This document shows positions 24,371 to 34,000 of a stretch of 64,000 nucleotides of DNA, in pieces (the stretch's first letter is position 1; each line of letters begins with the position of its first letter). Source of the DNA: JBDIVL01 sp039794405 (GTDB taxonomy: Bacteria; Planctomycetota; Brocadiia; Brocadiales; Brocadiaceae); the NCBI GenBank assembly GCA_039794405.1, contig JBDIVL010000009.1:37925-101924 (forward strand). Reading direction: 5' to 3'. Made by a program: the position numbers and the translations under genes. The notes beneath the pieces were generated by a model, which was not told the DNA's origin, ran no database searches, and saw nothing but the letters and a program-made list of their open reading frames with translations.

Positions 24371-24602
24371 CGTTTGTAGCAGTTCAGTTCACTGCGGGTT
24401 TTTCCTTAAATACTTTCTCTGTGATTTATCTTTACGCATGAGTCAAGTTTTAGAAGGAATTACTGGAACCAGAGATTTCACGGATTACACAGATTTTGGA
24501 CCATAAGACTCCATGATTATTAATATTTTTATCTGTGAAATCTATAGTTCCAATTTCTTTTATCGGTCTGAGGCTTCGCTTCGCTAACTATTTAGATAAA
24601 AA

Positions 24603-24783
24603 GCAAGGAGAATGCCAGGGAGTTTTGGAAAGGAAGGAGGGAAACACTATATATGCTTTAAGTGTTTAAGGACATATCGTTAGAACTGAATTAATTTTTA
24701 ATCAAAGGTATTGCACATTAGTCTATGAGTACGAAACCATGTAATATTTACATTGGATCATGGCAATTTTTACAAAAATCCGG
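24603..24783. repeat. Conserved upstream segment, copy 1
   Basis: This is most of the 472-bp gap 24371-24842. Roughly 175 bases align with 30801-30977: both have GAATGCCA, TTTAAGTGTTTAAGGA-type sequence, TCTATGA(G/A)TAC(G/A)AAACC and the block GTAATATTTACATTGGAT. TGTAATATTTACA (24740-24752) contains the inverted TGTAA/TTACA pair. It may be a promoter/operator region or a relic of duplication. Confidence 0.65.
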
Positions 24784-24842
24784 AATGATGATTCCTGTTT
24801 TCGGATAGGCATTTAATCAGGAGATGTTACAACGGAACGGCT

Positions 24843-26441
24843 CTACAGGGTATTTAATTTATAAAGTAATAATTTCTCTTTCTTCCCATCTGTATATGGA
24901 TTTTCTTTGAACGTTGCTAACAGAGGGCATTTTATTTCAAATTTTCTGCTATCTCTTAATGAATGAATCACAAGGATAGTTTGAGGTTGCCATAATGAAG
25001 ACTGCAGGTCAACATGTAATTCCGTTATATCCCTTACGCTTCTTACGTCCCATAGGGGTGCATAATAATCAAAAATTCTTTTTTCCCTGCCGCAATAAAT
25101 CCTTGTAGAAGTGGTGTCAAATCGCTGGTTGATAAACTGGATTATCTGTATCGGTGCAGGAATGGCATTATGATATTGAATAACCAATACAGATGATATT
25201 ACTGACAGAGCGGCAACAAACAACAATATGAGAGTCTGAGTACGGAAAGCTGTAATTTCTCCTTTTTCGTGAATTTTGCACAAGCCATAAGAAATAAGCA
25301 TCAATACGACAGGTATTACGGGCATCATGTGCCTCGGATTTGCAACATTTTGCCCAAAAAATACCCAAAGCATATAGGGAATTATATACATACCCAGGAA
25401 CCACCATTGATACCATAAGAAATGCCGTTTAAGGGAATAGAGTAGGGCTGCTGGCATCATGAAGGAAGGCACTATTCTGAAAAACGAGGTATTGAACCAC
25501 CAACCACCAAGCCCATATACCCATATGGATTCTATAAAGCGGATTACTCTTTCGAATCCTCCAAAGGTAACTATTGAACCACCCCAATCGGTAAAATGTC
25601 CATACGAGAACGAGAAGCAATTCTGCCGAAAATGATACCAGCTTACATATCCTATCTGGGGAAGAAGCCATGAACAAATACCAATAATAAGTCCTGCCAA
25701 TCCATAGGTAATATCTCTTAGTTTAAAGGGTACTTTTTGAATAGCCAAATGAAATAATGTCCCCATCCATAGAATAACGAATGGAAAGTAGGAAAGCCGG
25801 ATGCCCAGCCCAAAACCTAAAACAAGGCTGCCCAAAAATAACCGGTTGAGATTTTGTGATAGTTCACTACCCTTTTCCTTTGCTACTTCTGTCTGAGCAG
25901 AGAGTTTCGTAGATGACGGGGTGTTGGGTGGTATTCTTTTTGAGAAAAAAGGAATGGAATAGGGATGTACTCTCAAAGAGTTTCTGCATGCTGCATGATA
26001 AACATCATACAGGAAACAGGCCGATAGTATTACGAAGAACAGACCCATAGCATCTGAAGTTGGTCTTTCTGCCTGTAACCAGCACAGGGGATTAACAAGA
26101 TAAAGGATACACGTCAGTATCGCTACCTTTTCAGAAAATAATTTTCTGGCAAGAAAAGAGAGCGGGTAGACCGTGAGGCTGCCAAAGAGAACGCCGGGTA
26201 TTACCAGTGCCAAAACCTCGTTATGGAATAATTTAAAAAACAGCCATGAGGTAAAGATGTATACAGGGTAACCCGGAAAGTGCGGTTGAAGAAGAGACAG
26301 GTCGTAATCGCGAAGCCCAAGGGCAAAGTCTACACTATCATAACTATCAAGATATCTTCCAGCAAAACAGAGACGCATCAAAAGACAAACAAGAAACAGA
26401 AGGCTTACCTTACATCGGAAATCTCTGAAATATATACGCAT
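24843..26441 (-). CDS. Polytopic membrane glycosyltransferase (GT39/GT83-like)
   Basis: 532 residues with about 10-12 membrane helices. 'RYLDSYDSVDFALGLRDYD' right after helix 1 is the acidic, catalytic-loop signature of dolichyl/polyprenyl-phosphate-sugar-dependent (GT-C) glycosyltransferases, and 'QPHFPGYPVYIF' and 'NPLCWLQAERPTSDAMGL' are conserved GT-C helix contexts. It probably transfers a sugar from a polyprenyl-phosphate donor on the periplasmic side. A hydrophilic segment around residues 160-195 (PYSIPFFSKRIPPNTPSSTK) may be an insertion. It precedes the SDR gene by more than 470 bases. Confidence 0.75.
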   Translation of the reverse strand: MRIYFRDFRCKVSLLFLVCLLMRLCFAGRYLDSYDSVDFALGLRDYDLSLLQPHFPGYPVYIFTSWLFFKLFHNEVLALVIPGVLFGSLTVYPLSFLARKLFSEKVAILTCILYLVNPLCWLQAERPTSDAMGLFFVILSACFLYDVYHAACRNSLRVHPYSIPFFSKRIPPNTPSSTKLSAQTEVAKEKGSELSQNLNRLFLGSLVLGFGLGIRLSYFPFVILWMGTLFHLAIQKVPFKLRDITYGLAGLIIGICSWLLPQIGYVSWYHFRQNCFSFSYGHFTDWGGSIVTFGGFERVIRFIESIWVYGLGGWWFNTSFFRIVPSFMMPAALLYSLKRHFLWYQWWFLGMYIIPYMLWVFFGQNVANPRHMMPVIPVVLMLISYGLCKIHEKGEITAFRTQTLILLFVAALSVISSVLVIQYHNAIPAPIQIIQFINQRFDTTSTRIYCGREKRIFDYYAPLWDVRSVRDITELHVDLQSSLWQPQTILVIHSLRDSRKFEIKCPLLATFKENPYTDGKKEKLLLYKLNTL

Positions 26442-26520
26442 ACTGTTTATTGATCAGAAAAAGATAGCAGGAGGGTCTTTGGGTGCTGGAAGTAAAAAAT
26501 GGTTATTGTAAACAGCCAGG

Positions 26521-26675
26521 TAGGGCAACACCGCCTGCCAAAATTGAGCAATGTTTGGATTGACGATCGTCTATTGGCGATTGACAATTGTTTTCAATCG
26601 AAAATCATCAATCCAATGTTGCCGCTTTGAAACCTTGGGATTTATTTGGCAGGCAATGCCTGCCCTACCTGGTTC
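26521..26675. repeat. REP-like palindromic element
   Basis: Begins TAGGGCAACACCGCCTGCC and ends with GGCAGGCAATGCCTGCC (26648-26664) plus CTACCTGG, giving inverted ends. A central palindrome-like part contains GATTGACGATCG and AATCGAAAATCATCAATCC. It is related to the GGTGGGCAATGCCCACC family. It fills the 267-bp gap between two glycosylation genes. Confidence 0.55.
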
Positions 26676-26708
26676 CATATCGAGGATTTTGGCTGCGGTT
26701 ATACTGCG

Positions 26709-27035
26709 TTATGGATTCCCTGTGAATTTTCCTATTTGCTCTCCTGCCACCGTAGGCAATAGTCTTCTCTTTTTGTAGATCAGCATGATGTTGCGTATAT
26801 AGATAATAAGCCCTGTGGATTGTCCCATAATAAATACAGAATCACGCCGGTAAATAGCATATACAAGTAATAGAACGCTTCCACCCGTGCTCAAATACCA
26901 GAATATTTCGGGAATAATACTCTCGCCGCGCTTTTCAGAGATAATCCACTGTACAAAGAACCGGGATCCAAAAAGAAATTGCCCTATAAAACCCAGAATA
27001 ACCCAGGCATTCGTATGTGTTGTAAAACCAGTCAT
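26709..27035 (-). CDS. LAB_N-type lipid A biosynthesis N-terminal domain protein
   Basis: 108 residues with three membrane helices. 'LGFIGQFLFGSRFFVQWIISEKRGESIIPEIFWYLS' is the near-invariant opening of the LAB_N (lipid-A-disaccharide synthase N-terminal-like) family. Such small proteins are often encoded next to GT2/ArnT genes and are thought to help flip or modify undecaprenyl-linked or lipid A-linked sugars. Its ATG overlaps the stop of the GT2 gene by four bases, so it is translationally coupled. The C-terminus 'TVAGEQIGKFTGNP' runs into repeat DNA. Confidence 0.87.
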   Translation of the reverse strand: MTGFTTHTNAWVILGFIGQFLFGSRFFVQWIISEKRGESIIPEIFWYLSTGGSVLLLVYAIYRRDSVFIMGQSTGLIIYIRNIMLIYKKRRLLPTVAGEQIGKFTGNP

Positions 27036-27736
27036 TTTTCCATCTCGTAATTAAGTTTCCGCTTTTTCATCCATCGTATGACGAGTAGGTCTATAAATGC
27101 CCGGAAGGCCCTGTTTGATATTCCATATTTTGATTTCCCATATTTTCTCGGGCAGTGGTTTACAATAATTTCGGTAACCGTGAAACCTTCCATTTTAAAC
27201 AAAGTGGGTAAAAATCTATGCATGCCGTTAAACAATTTTATCTGGTTCAGACGTTCCTTGCGATATGCCTTAAGGGAGCACCCTGTATCTTTAATATCTT
27301 CCCATGAGAGCCTGTTCCTTATAAAATTTGCTACTGTTGATGAGACCCGTTTTAGCCATGGATCATTCCTTTTCTTTCTCCACCCACATACCATATCATA
27401 AGTGTTTAACTTTTCAAGTAATTTCGGAATGTCTTCCGGATCATTTTGCAGATCAGCATCCATAGAAACGACATATTTGCCTGCTGCAGACTTAAAGCCG
27501 GCATCCATGGCTGCCGTCTGGCCTGCATGCCTCTTAAAATGAATTGTACGGAAGTTTGTATATTCAGCACACCATTCCTTCAGTTTTTCAGTACTGCCAT
27601 CGGTACTGCCATCATTCACAAAAATTACCTCGTAATTTTGCTCCTGCATGGCATGGAGAATAGAATGCCCAAGGGGTTCAATATTATCCACCTCATTGTA
27701 TAATGGAATAACAATAGAGATATCCGGATTTTTCAC
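27032..27736 (-). CDS. Family 2 glycosyltransferase (ArnC/DPM1-like)
   Basis: 234 residues, a soluble GT-A domain: 'DISIVIPLYNEVDNI' at the start, 'EVIFVNDGSTDGS', 'VSMDADLQNDPEDIP' (the DxD-type metal site) and 'DTGCSLKAYRKE' are those of polyprenyl-phosphate sugar transferases such as ArnC, GtrB and DPM synthase. C-terminal membrane helices of ArnC/GtrB are absent, so it is a short soluble or peripheral form. It would make the undecaprenyl-phosphate sugar used by the adjacent GT39 enzyme. It sits one base after that gene and overlaps LAB_N. Confidence 0.9.
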   Translation of the reverse strand: MKNPDISIVIPLYNEVDNIEPLGHSILHAMQEQNYEVIFVNDGSTDGSTEKLKEWCAEYTNFRTIHFKRHAGQTAAMDAGFKSAAGKYVVSMDADLQNDPEDIPKLLEKLNTYDMVCGWRKKRNDPWLKRVSSTVANFIRNRLSWEDIKDTGCSLKAYRKERLNQIKLFNGMHRFLPTLFKMEGFTVTEIIVNHCPRKYGKSKYGISNRAFRAFIDLLVIRWMKKRKLNYEMEK

Positions 27737-27737
27737 T

Positions 27738-29426
27738 TTAGTTATGATTCTTTCCTTTTTCGAGACTTCGTCCTTCCGGGGAAGATACCGGGTTTATCTG
27801 AAGGGCACTTTTAAAAATAAGCGTGACTTGACGTTTTTTCGTACAAACATCCAGGGTATGTAATGTATTATCAACCAAACGGTTTTTTATTTTTTCAAAA
27901 GTATTTTTTTCAGTAATACAGATTGGTAGATGTTCCGGCGTATGAAAAAAGATATTTAACTCATTAATATTTTTGACCATGGGGATATGGGCGTTTAGGC
28001 TCAAATTGATAATATTCCATAACGATCCACCCAATTTATACCCGCGTATATCACAGGCACTTATGTCTCCTATTTCTTTTTTTATTGCATCAGTCAATTT
28101 CGTACCAAAAGTCTCATCCTTCGAATGAGTCGTAAGACAATGGATATATATTCCCCACCCTATGACTGATGCAAGCATACACATCGTAAAACTTGCATTG
28201 GCTAATCCGGTCTTCCAACGGAGGGATAGAAATATCACGGTTAGGATAAGGACTACGACAAGAGAGATGAATATTCCAATCCAGGAGTACATATAGAGAT
28301 AAACAGGTATAACAACAAGCAGGATTGCTGCTGACCCGGCCATTACGAAAATAATCCAACGTACTGATGCATGAAACCACGAAATGTTCATAACAGACCT
28401 TTTCAAGGTATCATTGATGAGGCTTGCTACTATGATTGAGAACGCAGGATAGAGTGGGAGCATATACCTCGGATGTTTTGCCTTTGCTGTGCAGAGAAAT
28501 ACAAAAATGAGTACCGTCCAGCAAAAAGCAAAGATAATATGCTCGTCTCCTTCCCGCCATTTTTTATAAGCAGAGAGAACAGCAAACGGAATAAATAATG
28601 ACCAGGGCAGGAAATCAGCCCAAATATGAATGAAATAATAGTAAAAGGGTTCGCTGTTGTTTATAGGTTTATTAACTCGGGTTAAGAATTCTCTTTTTAT
28701 CGTAGCCATAAAAGGTTCAAATCCTGTCTTTAAGCAGAACGCAAAACACAAGCCTGTTATCGTTATAAAGAGGATAGCGCCCCATTGCCATTTCAGTTCC
28801 TTCATAGCTCTTAAATCTCTTTGAATGGCCAGGAAGGCTGTAATAACACTAAAGATAAAAATAATCGCAAGGGGTCCCTTTGTTAACGTTGCAAAGAACG
28901 TAAAAAGATGCATGCCAATGTAAAATTCCTTCTTTTGTTTGTATCCAAGGTAGAAAGAATAGAGGGCAAGCATGATAAAAGTTGTAAAGAGCATATCGGG
29001 TAAGGAAGTCCGTCCATACCAAAAATATCTTTGGGTGGTGGCAAGGATGACTGCGGTTATGAAAGCGGTGCGTTTGTCAGAAAATTTTTTGACAAAATGG
29101 TAAGTTGTAAGGGTGCTTGCAAGACCTGCAATGGCGCTCGGCAACCGGGCGGTAAGGGGAGTAACGTGCTGTCCGATGGAGGAAAAAAGAGCAATCAGCC
29201 ACATGAACATGGGGGGCTTGTTCATATAAATTTCACCATGTTTGGAGAGTATCAGCCAGTTTCCGCCCTGTATCATCTCCTGCGCAATTTCTGCAAACCG
29301 GCGAACATCCTTAATCTCAAAACTTCGCCCGCCTAACTCAAAGAAGAAAAGGAAAATACTTATGCCGGTAAGTATACAAAACATGTCGTGTTGTCTTAAG
29401 AGAGTGCGTAATCGGATTATTCTCAT
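27738..29426 (-). CDS. ArnT/PMT-like GT39 glycosyltransferase
   Basis: About 560 residues with some 11-12 membrane helices. 'RSFEIKDVRRFAEIAQEMI' (acidic catalytic loop), 'NKPPMFMWLIALFSSIG' and 'YGRTSLPDMLFTTFIMLALYSF' are strongly ArnT-like. The usual role is transfer of aminoarabinose or another sugar from undecaprenyl phosphate to lipid A or protein in the periplasm. I prefer the ATG at 29426 (MRIIRLRTLL) over 29489, since the extra 21 residues overlap the remnant of a decayed DUF5666 gene. It is the first gene of a tight GT39-GT2-LAB_N operon. Confidence 0.85.
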   Translation of the reverse strand: MRIIRLRTLLRQHDMFCILTGISIFLFFFELGGRSFEIKDVRRFAEIAQEMIQGGNWLILSKHGEIYMNKPPMFMWLIALFSSIGQHVTPLTARLPSAIAGLASTLTTYHFVKKFSDKRTAFITAVILATTQRYFWYGRTSLPDMLFTTFIMLALYSFYLGYKQKKEFYIGMHLFTFFATLTKGPLAIIFIFSVITAFLAIQRDLRAMKELKWQWGAILFITITGLCFAFCLKTGFEPFMATIKREFLTRVNKPINNSEPFYYYFIHIWADFLPWSLFIPFAVLSAYKKWREGDEHIIFAFCWTVLIFVFLCTAKAKHPRYMLPLYPAFSIIVASLINDTLKRSVMNISWFHASVRWIIFVMAGSAAILLVVIPVYLYMYSWIGIFISLVVVLILTVIFLSLRWKTGLANASFTMCMLASVIGWGIYIHCLTTHSKDETFGTKLTDAIKKEIGDISACDIRGYKLGGSLWNIINLSLNAHIPMVKNINELNIFFHTPEHLPICITEKNTFEKIKNRLVDNTLHTLDVCTKKRQVTLIFKSALQINPVSSPEGRSLEKGKNHN

Positions 29427-29470
29427 TGATAATAGCTCGGAGATGTTGAAAGAGTTTTCTTTTTTTTCAT

Positions 29471-29561
29471 AAACTGCCGGTCTCATCAATGCTGCTTACC
29501 TTTCCCATATGCAAAAACATTTGCCGGGAATGCAGATCCTGCTACAAATGCCCTGAATCCA
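29471..29561 (-). pseudogene. Remnant of a second DUF5666-like gene
   Basis: On the minus strand this encodes AFVAGSAFPANVFA in one frame and, after a shift, GKVSSIDE followed by stops. These match FIAGVAFPADIFA and GKVSSIDD of the gene at 22045-22617, and the DNA is visibly similar (ATGCTGCTTACCTTTCC; TGCCGGGAA). No complete frame remains. It lies just after the Asp-rich haem gene. Confidence 0.7.
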
Positions 29562-29641
29562 AATTTAATTGTATCTGTAAATCGATAGCGCCGGCATTTG
29601 TAGTTGGCCAGCGGTGGGAAACGAATCCCCGCACCATACAA

Positions 29642-30721
29642 TTATTTTTTGTTAAGAGTAATCTCTAGAGGTAGTACATTGCTTTGATCCATTTGGTAAG
29701 ATTGTGTATAGGCCTTGTATCCCCTTTTCTTAATTTTCAGTTTATACATACCGGCCTTTACTTTCTTCATAACGAATCCGCCGTCTGAATCTGTGGTTGT
29801 TTTATACTTAACAATGCCCTTTTGGCTAAGTCTAACCTTGGCCGCAGGTACTGCTACTTCCATCTGGCTGGAGGAAAATTCCTGGGCATTATATATAACG
29901 ATCCAGTCTTTAATTTTTTCATATTCGCTCGTGCTATTGAGATTTTGCCACATAATGCCTTCACTGAGATCTTTGTTGAGTATTCTTAACAAGAGAGATT
30001 CATCACTTCCCGGCGTTATCAGTTTTGGGTCCGTTACTTCGGCATAGGTGGTTAGAGGGGTATCACTTTTTGACCCTCCCGCTTGATGGCACGAAATGCA
30101 CTTTGCATCGAGGATAGACTTTATATCGCCGTCATAGCTGATTTCCGCACCGGCTTCAACTACCGTACCGGTCAAATCTAGATCGTTTGTACTGATAAAA
30201 ACCCTCCCGGACGCCCCTGCCACGTGGCATTCTTCAGCATTGCAGCCACCGTGAGAAGCACTGCCCGGCATTTTTACCTCACGGCCATGGTACGATACCG
30301 ATATGGTGTAAGGCGCCTTTAAACTCCTCTCAGAGTAGAAGTTCCCCAGCCGGTCAGACCTTAAGGTTGTTGTCCTGCCATCCTTGTCTACTACCTTTAT
30401 TTCAGCCCCACTCCTTGCAGACGTACCATCGGCATCCTGGTAAATGGTTCCTCCAATGAAAAATCTCTCCTCTCCACCCTGGGAATGGCAACCACTGTTT
30501 AGACAATTTCGTCCGGCATTATGGGTTTCATCATCTTCATCATCACCATCGTCATTATCATCGCTATTGTCATCATCGTCATTGTCATCATCTTTATTTT
30601 CTACAAAAATCCAATTACTACCGTAGTTTCCTATTTCATAAGAAAGGGATATTCTGGCCTCACCAATCAGGAGAATAGTTACTGCTAAAAAATATAAAAT
30701 GTTATTCAGAAGTATTTTCAT
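29642..30721 (-). CDS. Exported Asp-rich haem-motif protein with CarboxypepD_reg/PEGA-like domains
   Basis: 359 residues from the ATG at 30721 (GGAG eight bases upstream; signal peptide MKILLNNILYFLAVTILLI). A tract of almost only Asp/Asn (about 42-65; DNA 30526-30600 is a GAT/CAT-type trinucleotide repeat) is followed by two CX4CH sites (CLNSGCH, CNAEECH) and one CISCH in 'DAKCISCHQAGG', the planctomycete cytochrome pattern. Between and after these lie Ig-like CarboxypepD_reg modules (TIYQDADG; LSQKGIVKYKTTTDSDGGFVMKKV). It is probably a secreted or surface multi-haem or metal-binding protein. It is flanked by relics of the 22-24.8 kb locus. Confidence 0.75.
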   Translation of the reverse strand: MKILLNNILYFLAVTILLIGEARISLSYEIGNYGSNWIFVENKDDDNDDDDNSDDNDDGDDEDDETHNAGRNCLNSGCHSQGGEERFFIGGTIYQDADGTSARSGAEIKVVDKDGRTTTLRSDRLGNFYSERSLKAPYTISVSYHGREVKMPGSASHGGCNAEECHVAGASGRVFISTNDLDLTGTVVEAGAEISYDGDIKSILDAKCISCHQAGGSKSDTPLTTYAEVTDPKLITPGSDESLLLRILNKDLSEGIMWQNLNSTSEYEKIKDWIVIYNAQEFSSSQMEVAVPAAKVRLSQKGIVKYKTTTDSDGGFVMKKVKAGMYKLKIKKRGYKAYTQSYQMDQSNVLPLEITLNKK

Positions 30722-30735
30722 TTTAAACTCCTCAG

Positions 30736-30765
30736 TGATATTACAGGTAGTTAACCAGGGGCATA
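30736..30765 (-). pseudogene. Relic of the 3' end of an SCP2 gene
   Basis: The minus strand reads ATGCCCCTGGTTAACTACCT then TAA (MPLVNYL stop) and continues TATCAC. The end of the true SCP2 gene reads MNILVNYL stop and continues TATTAC, with about 80% identity over 30 bases. It stands in the same position relative to the following gene, so it is probably what remains of an SCP2 copy. Confidence 0.5.
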
Positions 30766-30800
30766 TTGCAACAGCACCTGCGCAAGTGTTATAAATAGGT

Positions 30801-30977
30801 AGCAATGGGAATGCCAAGTGCTTCCAGAAAGGCAAGAGGAAGATTACATATACTTTATGTGTTTAAGGAGGTGTTGTTACGACTTAAAAAGTATTTTACT
30901 CATGTATTGTAAGATAGGTCTATGAATACAAAACCTTGTAATATTTACATTGGATATTGGTAATTATTACAAAAAGA
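30801..30977. repeat. Conserved upstream segment, copy 2
   Basis: Second copy of the 24603-24783 segment, in the same orientation relative to the gene it precedes. The core TGTAATATTTACATTGGAT is identical (30937-30955), followed by a second inverted word TTGGTAATTATTACAA. It forms most of the 320-bp gap 30722-31041. No ORF. Confidence 0.65.
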
Positions 30978-31041
30978 AAAATACAGATGGAATCTCCCGT
31001 TCTGCAAACCGTAATTCAAAAAGTTCCTTTCAAGGATGTTG

Positions 31042-34000
31042 CTAAGGTGCTCCCAGCGTGCCCTCCTGAAATATCTTTATGAATATTTTTACGATTTCCG
31101 GGTCGTAGTATACACCTGCACAATTGTGAATATGGTCAACGATCTTTTCTTTCGGCATACCTTTGCGGTACGGTCTGTCGTGCCGCAAGGCGTCATAAGT
31201 ATCGACAATAGAAAAGATGCGGGCAGCTAGCGGTATCTGGTTTCCTCTTAGGCCTCGTGGATATCCGGTACCGTCCCACCTTTCGTGGTGACAGTATGGA
31301 ATATCGAGGGCCTGTTTCAAGTAGGGAATAGGGGAGAGCATCTCATACGCATATATAGGGTGCATGCGCATAATCTTCCATTCTTCTTCAGTAAGTGGGG
31401 AAGGCTTTAATAAAATATTATCGGGAACACCCATTTTCCCGATATCGTGCAGTAAAGCGCCCCTGTATACATGTACAATTTCTTCCTCGGCCATACCCAT
31501 GTGTTGTGCAATGTGTACCGCCATCTGTGTCACACGCCGTGAATGCCCTTCTGTTTCTTTATCACGCAGGTCAAGAGCGTATGACCACCCTTCTATCATA
31601 TTGTTATATGCCTGCAGTAATTCTGATTGAGCGCGCTGGGTGTTTCCAAACAACATTGCATTATCTATAGCAATAGCCATTTGAAGAGAAAGGGAATCTA
31701 CAAAATTAACCCATTCGGATTCTGGTTTGAATAGTTTACGGAAAAAGAACTCAATTGCACCGATTAAATATCCTTTTGAAATAAGGGGTATTCCGTAATA
31801 GGTCAGAAATCCTTCCTTCTGCATGGATGGTACTCGATTACAACTTACGTCCTTATCGAGCAGATTGGGGATATAACAGGTTTCTTTCTCCAAGAGTTTT
31901 TCACGACAGCAGCTACTGTGTTGATTAATAAAGGGGTGTCTTTGTTGAAGGAACCCAGACCCATGCACACAGGAAAATTTTTGTGTATGCTGATTATATA
32001 GTAATATGCTGACGGCATCTGCTTGCAGGTGTTTGGCTGCTTTCTCGGCAAATATGTTACTGATTACCTTTAAATCGAGGCTACTCGTGATGGTCCTGCC
32101 AAAATCTATCAGGATGGAGATGTGATTCAGTTGTTTTTTGAGTTGTTCATAGGTTTGTAATCTTACCAAAAACATCCCTATCTGATGGCCGACGGCAGCC
32201 ATCATGTCTTGTATGTCATTATCTGGAGGTATTATGGCATGGCTAAAAAAGTCCATAACGCCGATGGTATTGTTTTCGTAGATAATGGGAAAACAGCATG
32301 CCCCATGCAAACCATCCTTTAATGCATGGTGCTGTCCTGGAAAGTTTTGGTCCTGGGTAACATCCGGGATCCATAGAGGCTTGCCACTTGCCCATACACG
32401 GCCTGGCAGCCCTGTTCCCGTCTTGCAGGTGATTTCTTTTGTGATTACTTCAAACACAGATGTACTAAGGGTAGGTTTCTTCCAGCTTATTTTCCTTTGC
32501 AGGATATTCTGATGATTATCTACTACCCATAAAGTGCCTAAGTCCCATCCAAAGCACTCGCAAATGGTTTGAATAACCTTTAAGGCGATTTTTTCCGTGC
32601 TTGTGGTTTGTACCAATGTCTCCGTAATGGTGTATTGCGCTTGCCTTCGTTGTTCACTCTCGACCTGATGGGTAATGTCTTCCTTAAGGGCTATGAAGTT
32701 GATGATCTTCCCATCTCCGTCTTTGACCGGGGAAATAAGTACGTCCTCCCAGTACAGGTCTCCATTTTTTTTCCTGTTGTGAAATCTTCCGCGCCATTCC
32801 TTTCCTGAGGTAATTGTATCCCACAATCTTTTATATTCTTCGGGAGGCATTTCCCCTGATTTCAATATGCGAGAACTCTTACCCTTAGTTTCTTCCATTG
32901 TATAACCCGTTAACCGTTGAAACTTTGGATTAGCATACTCGATGTTACCGGTTCTGTCGGTAATTACAATCGAAACAGGGCTTTGTTCCATGGCAAAGGA
33001 TATCCTTTGTAAATCACACAACAACATCGAGTGGCTAATTACTGTTGCCATCATATGGGCAACCGATTGAAGGAAGTTAACATCGTTCATATCGAACCTT
33101 CTTTGTACGGAGGTATGCACAGCGAGTATGCCAAAGGGACGCTTGTAACCAGGAATAATGATGCTCATGCCGCTCATGATACCGTGGTCTAATAACAAAG
33201 GATATCCTTTAAACCGCTTTTCCGTGCGCAGGTTTTCCACAATTATAGGTTGCTGTGACAGCAGGGTATAACCAACCTGCGTGAGGTCTGTAGCGTCTAA
33301 TATTGTGTTTTCGACCAAGCCCTCTTTCCAACCAATGCCTGCCCGGAGCAAGAGTCTTTTTCCGTCCGGGAGCAATTCCAATATCTTGGAGTATTCCACT
33401 CCAAGGTTTTTAACCAAAGCTTCAGCGACCTTGTCCATAAATTCAGAGAGGTTCACGGTTGTAATTGCATACTTACCCAGTTCAATCAAGACCTTATTAT
33501 ACTCGTTACGGGTATTAAGCTCTTTCAACGCATGCTTGTAATTATCCTCGGTGCGATCAATTTTGTCTCCGAGTCTCCTTGCTATTTTTGAAATACCGTA
33601 GCTGGATATGACCAAAAAGACTATGCACAATAATGCTGACATCAATGCGGGATTTATTGAGGAAAACCTCTTTACATCGGCTATCAGCCAGCCGTTCACC
33701 AGAACGATTGTGATGATAATCGGCATAAACAAACGTATGATGCGAACACAGGTCGTAGGGGCTACTGCCAGACGCAGTGGCCAGTATTGTGTGCCGATAG
33801 CCGTCATCAGCCCGGTTCCTGCAAACACAAAGGTGATTGCAGTAGAGAGTGCCATGGGTACCGTAGTCCCACCATAAAGCAAAGGTGTTCCATACAGGTA
33901 TCCAAGGATAACTACAAATCCGATGGCTATCACTATTGCCGCAAGTGTGGATGCGACATTTTTGATACGTCCTTTATGGACGGGAAATAATGCAAACAAA

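Noticed and set aside
30526..30600. Trinucleotide tract as a microsatellite outside genes
   Set aside because: It is the in-frame coding sequence of the Asp/Asn-rich region of the haem protein, so it is a coding repeat.
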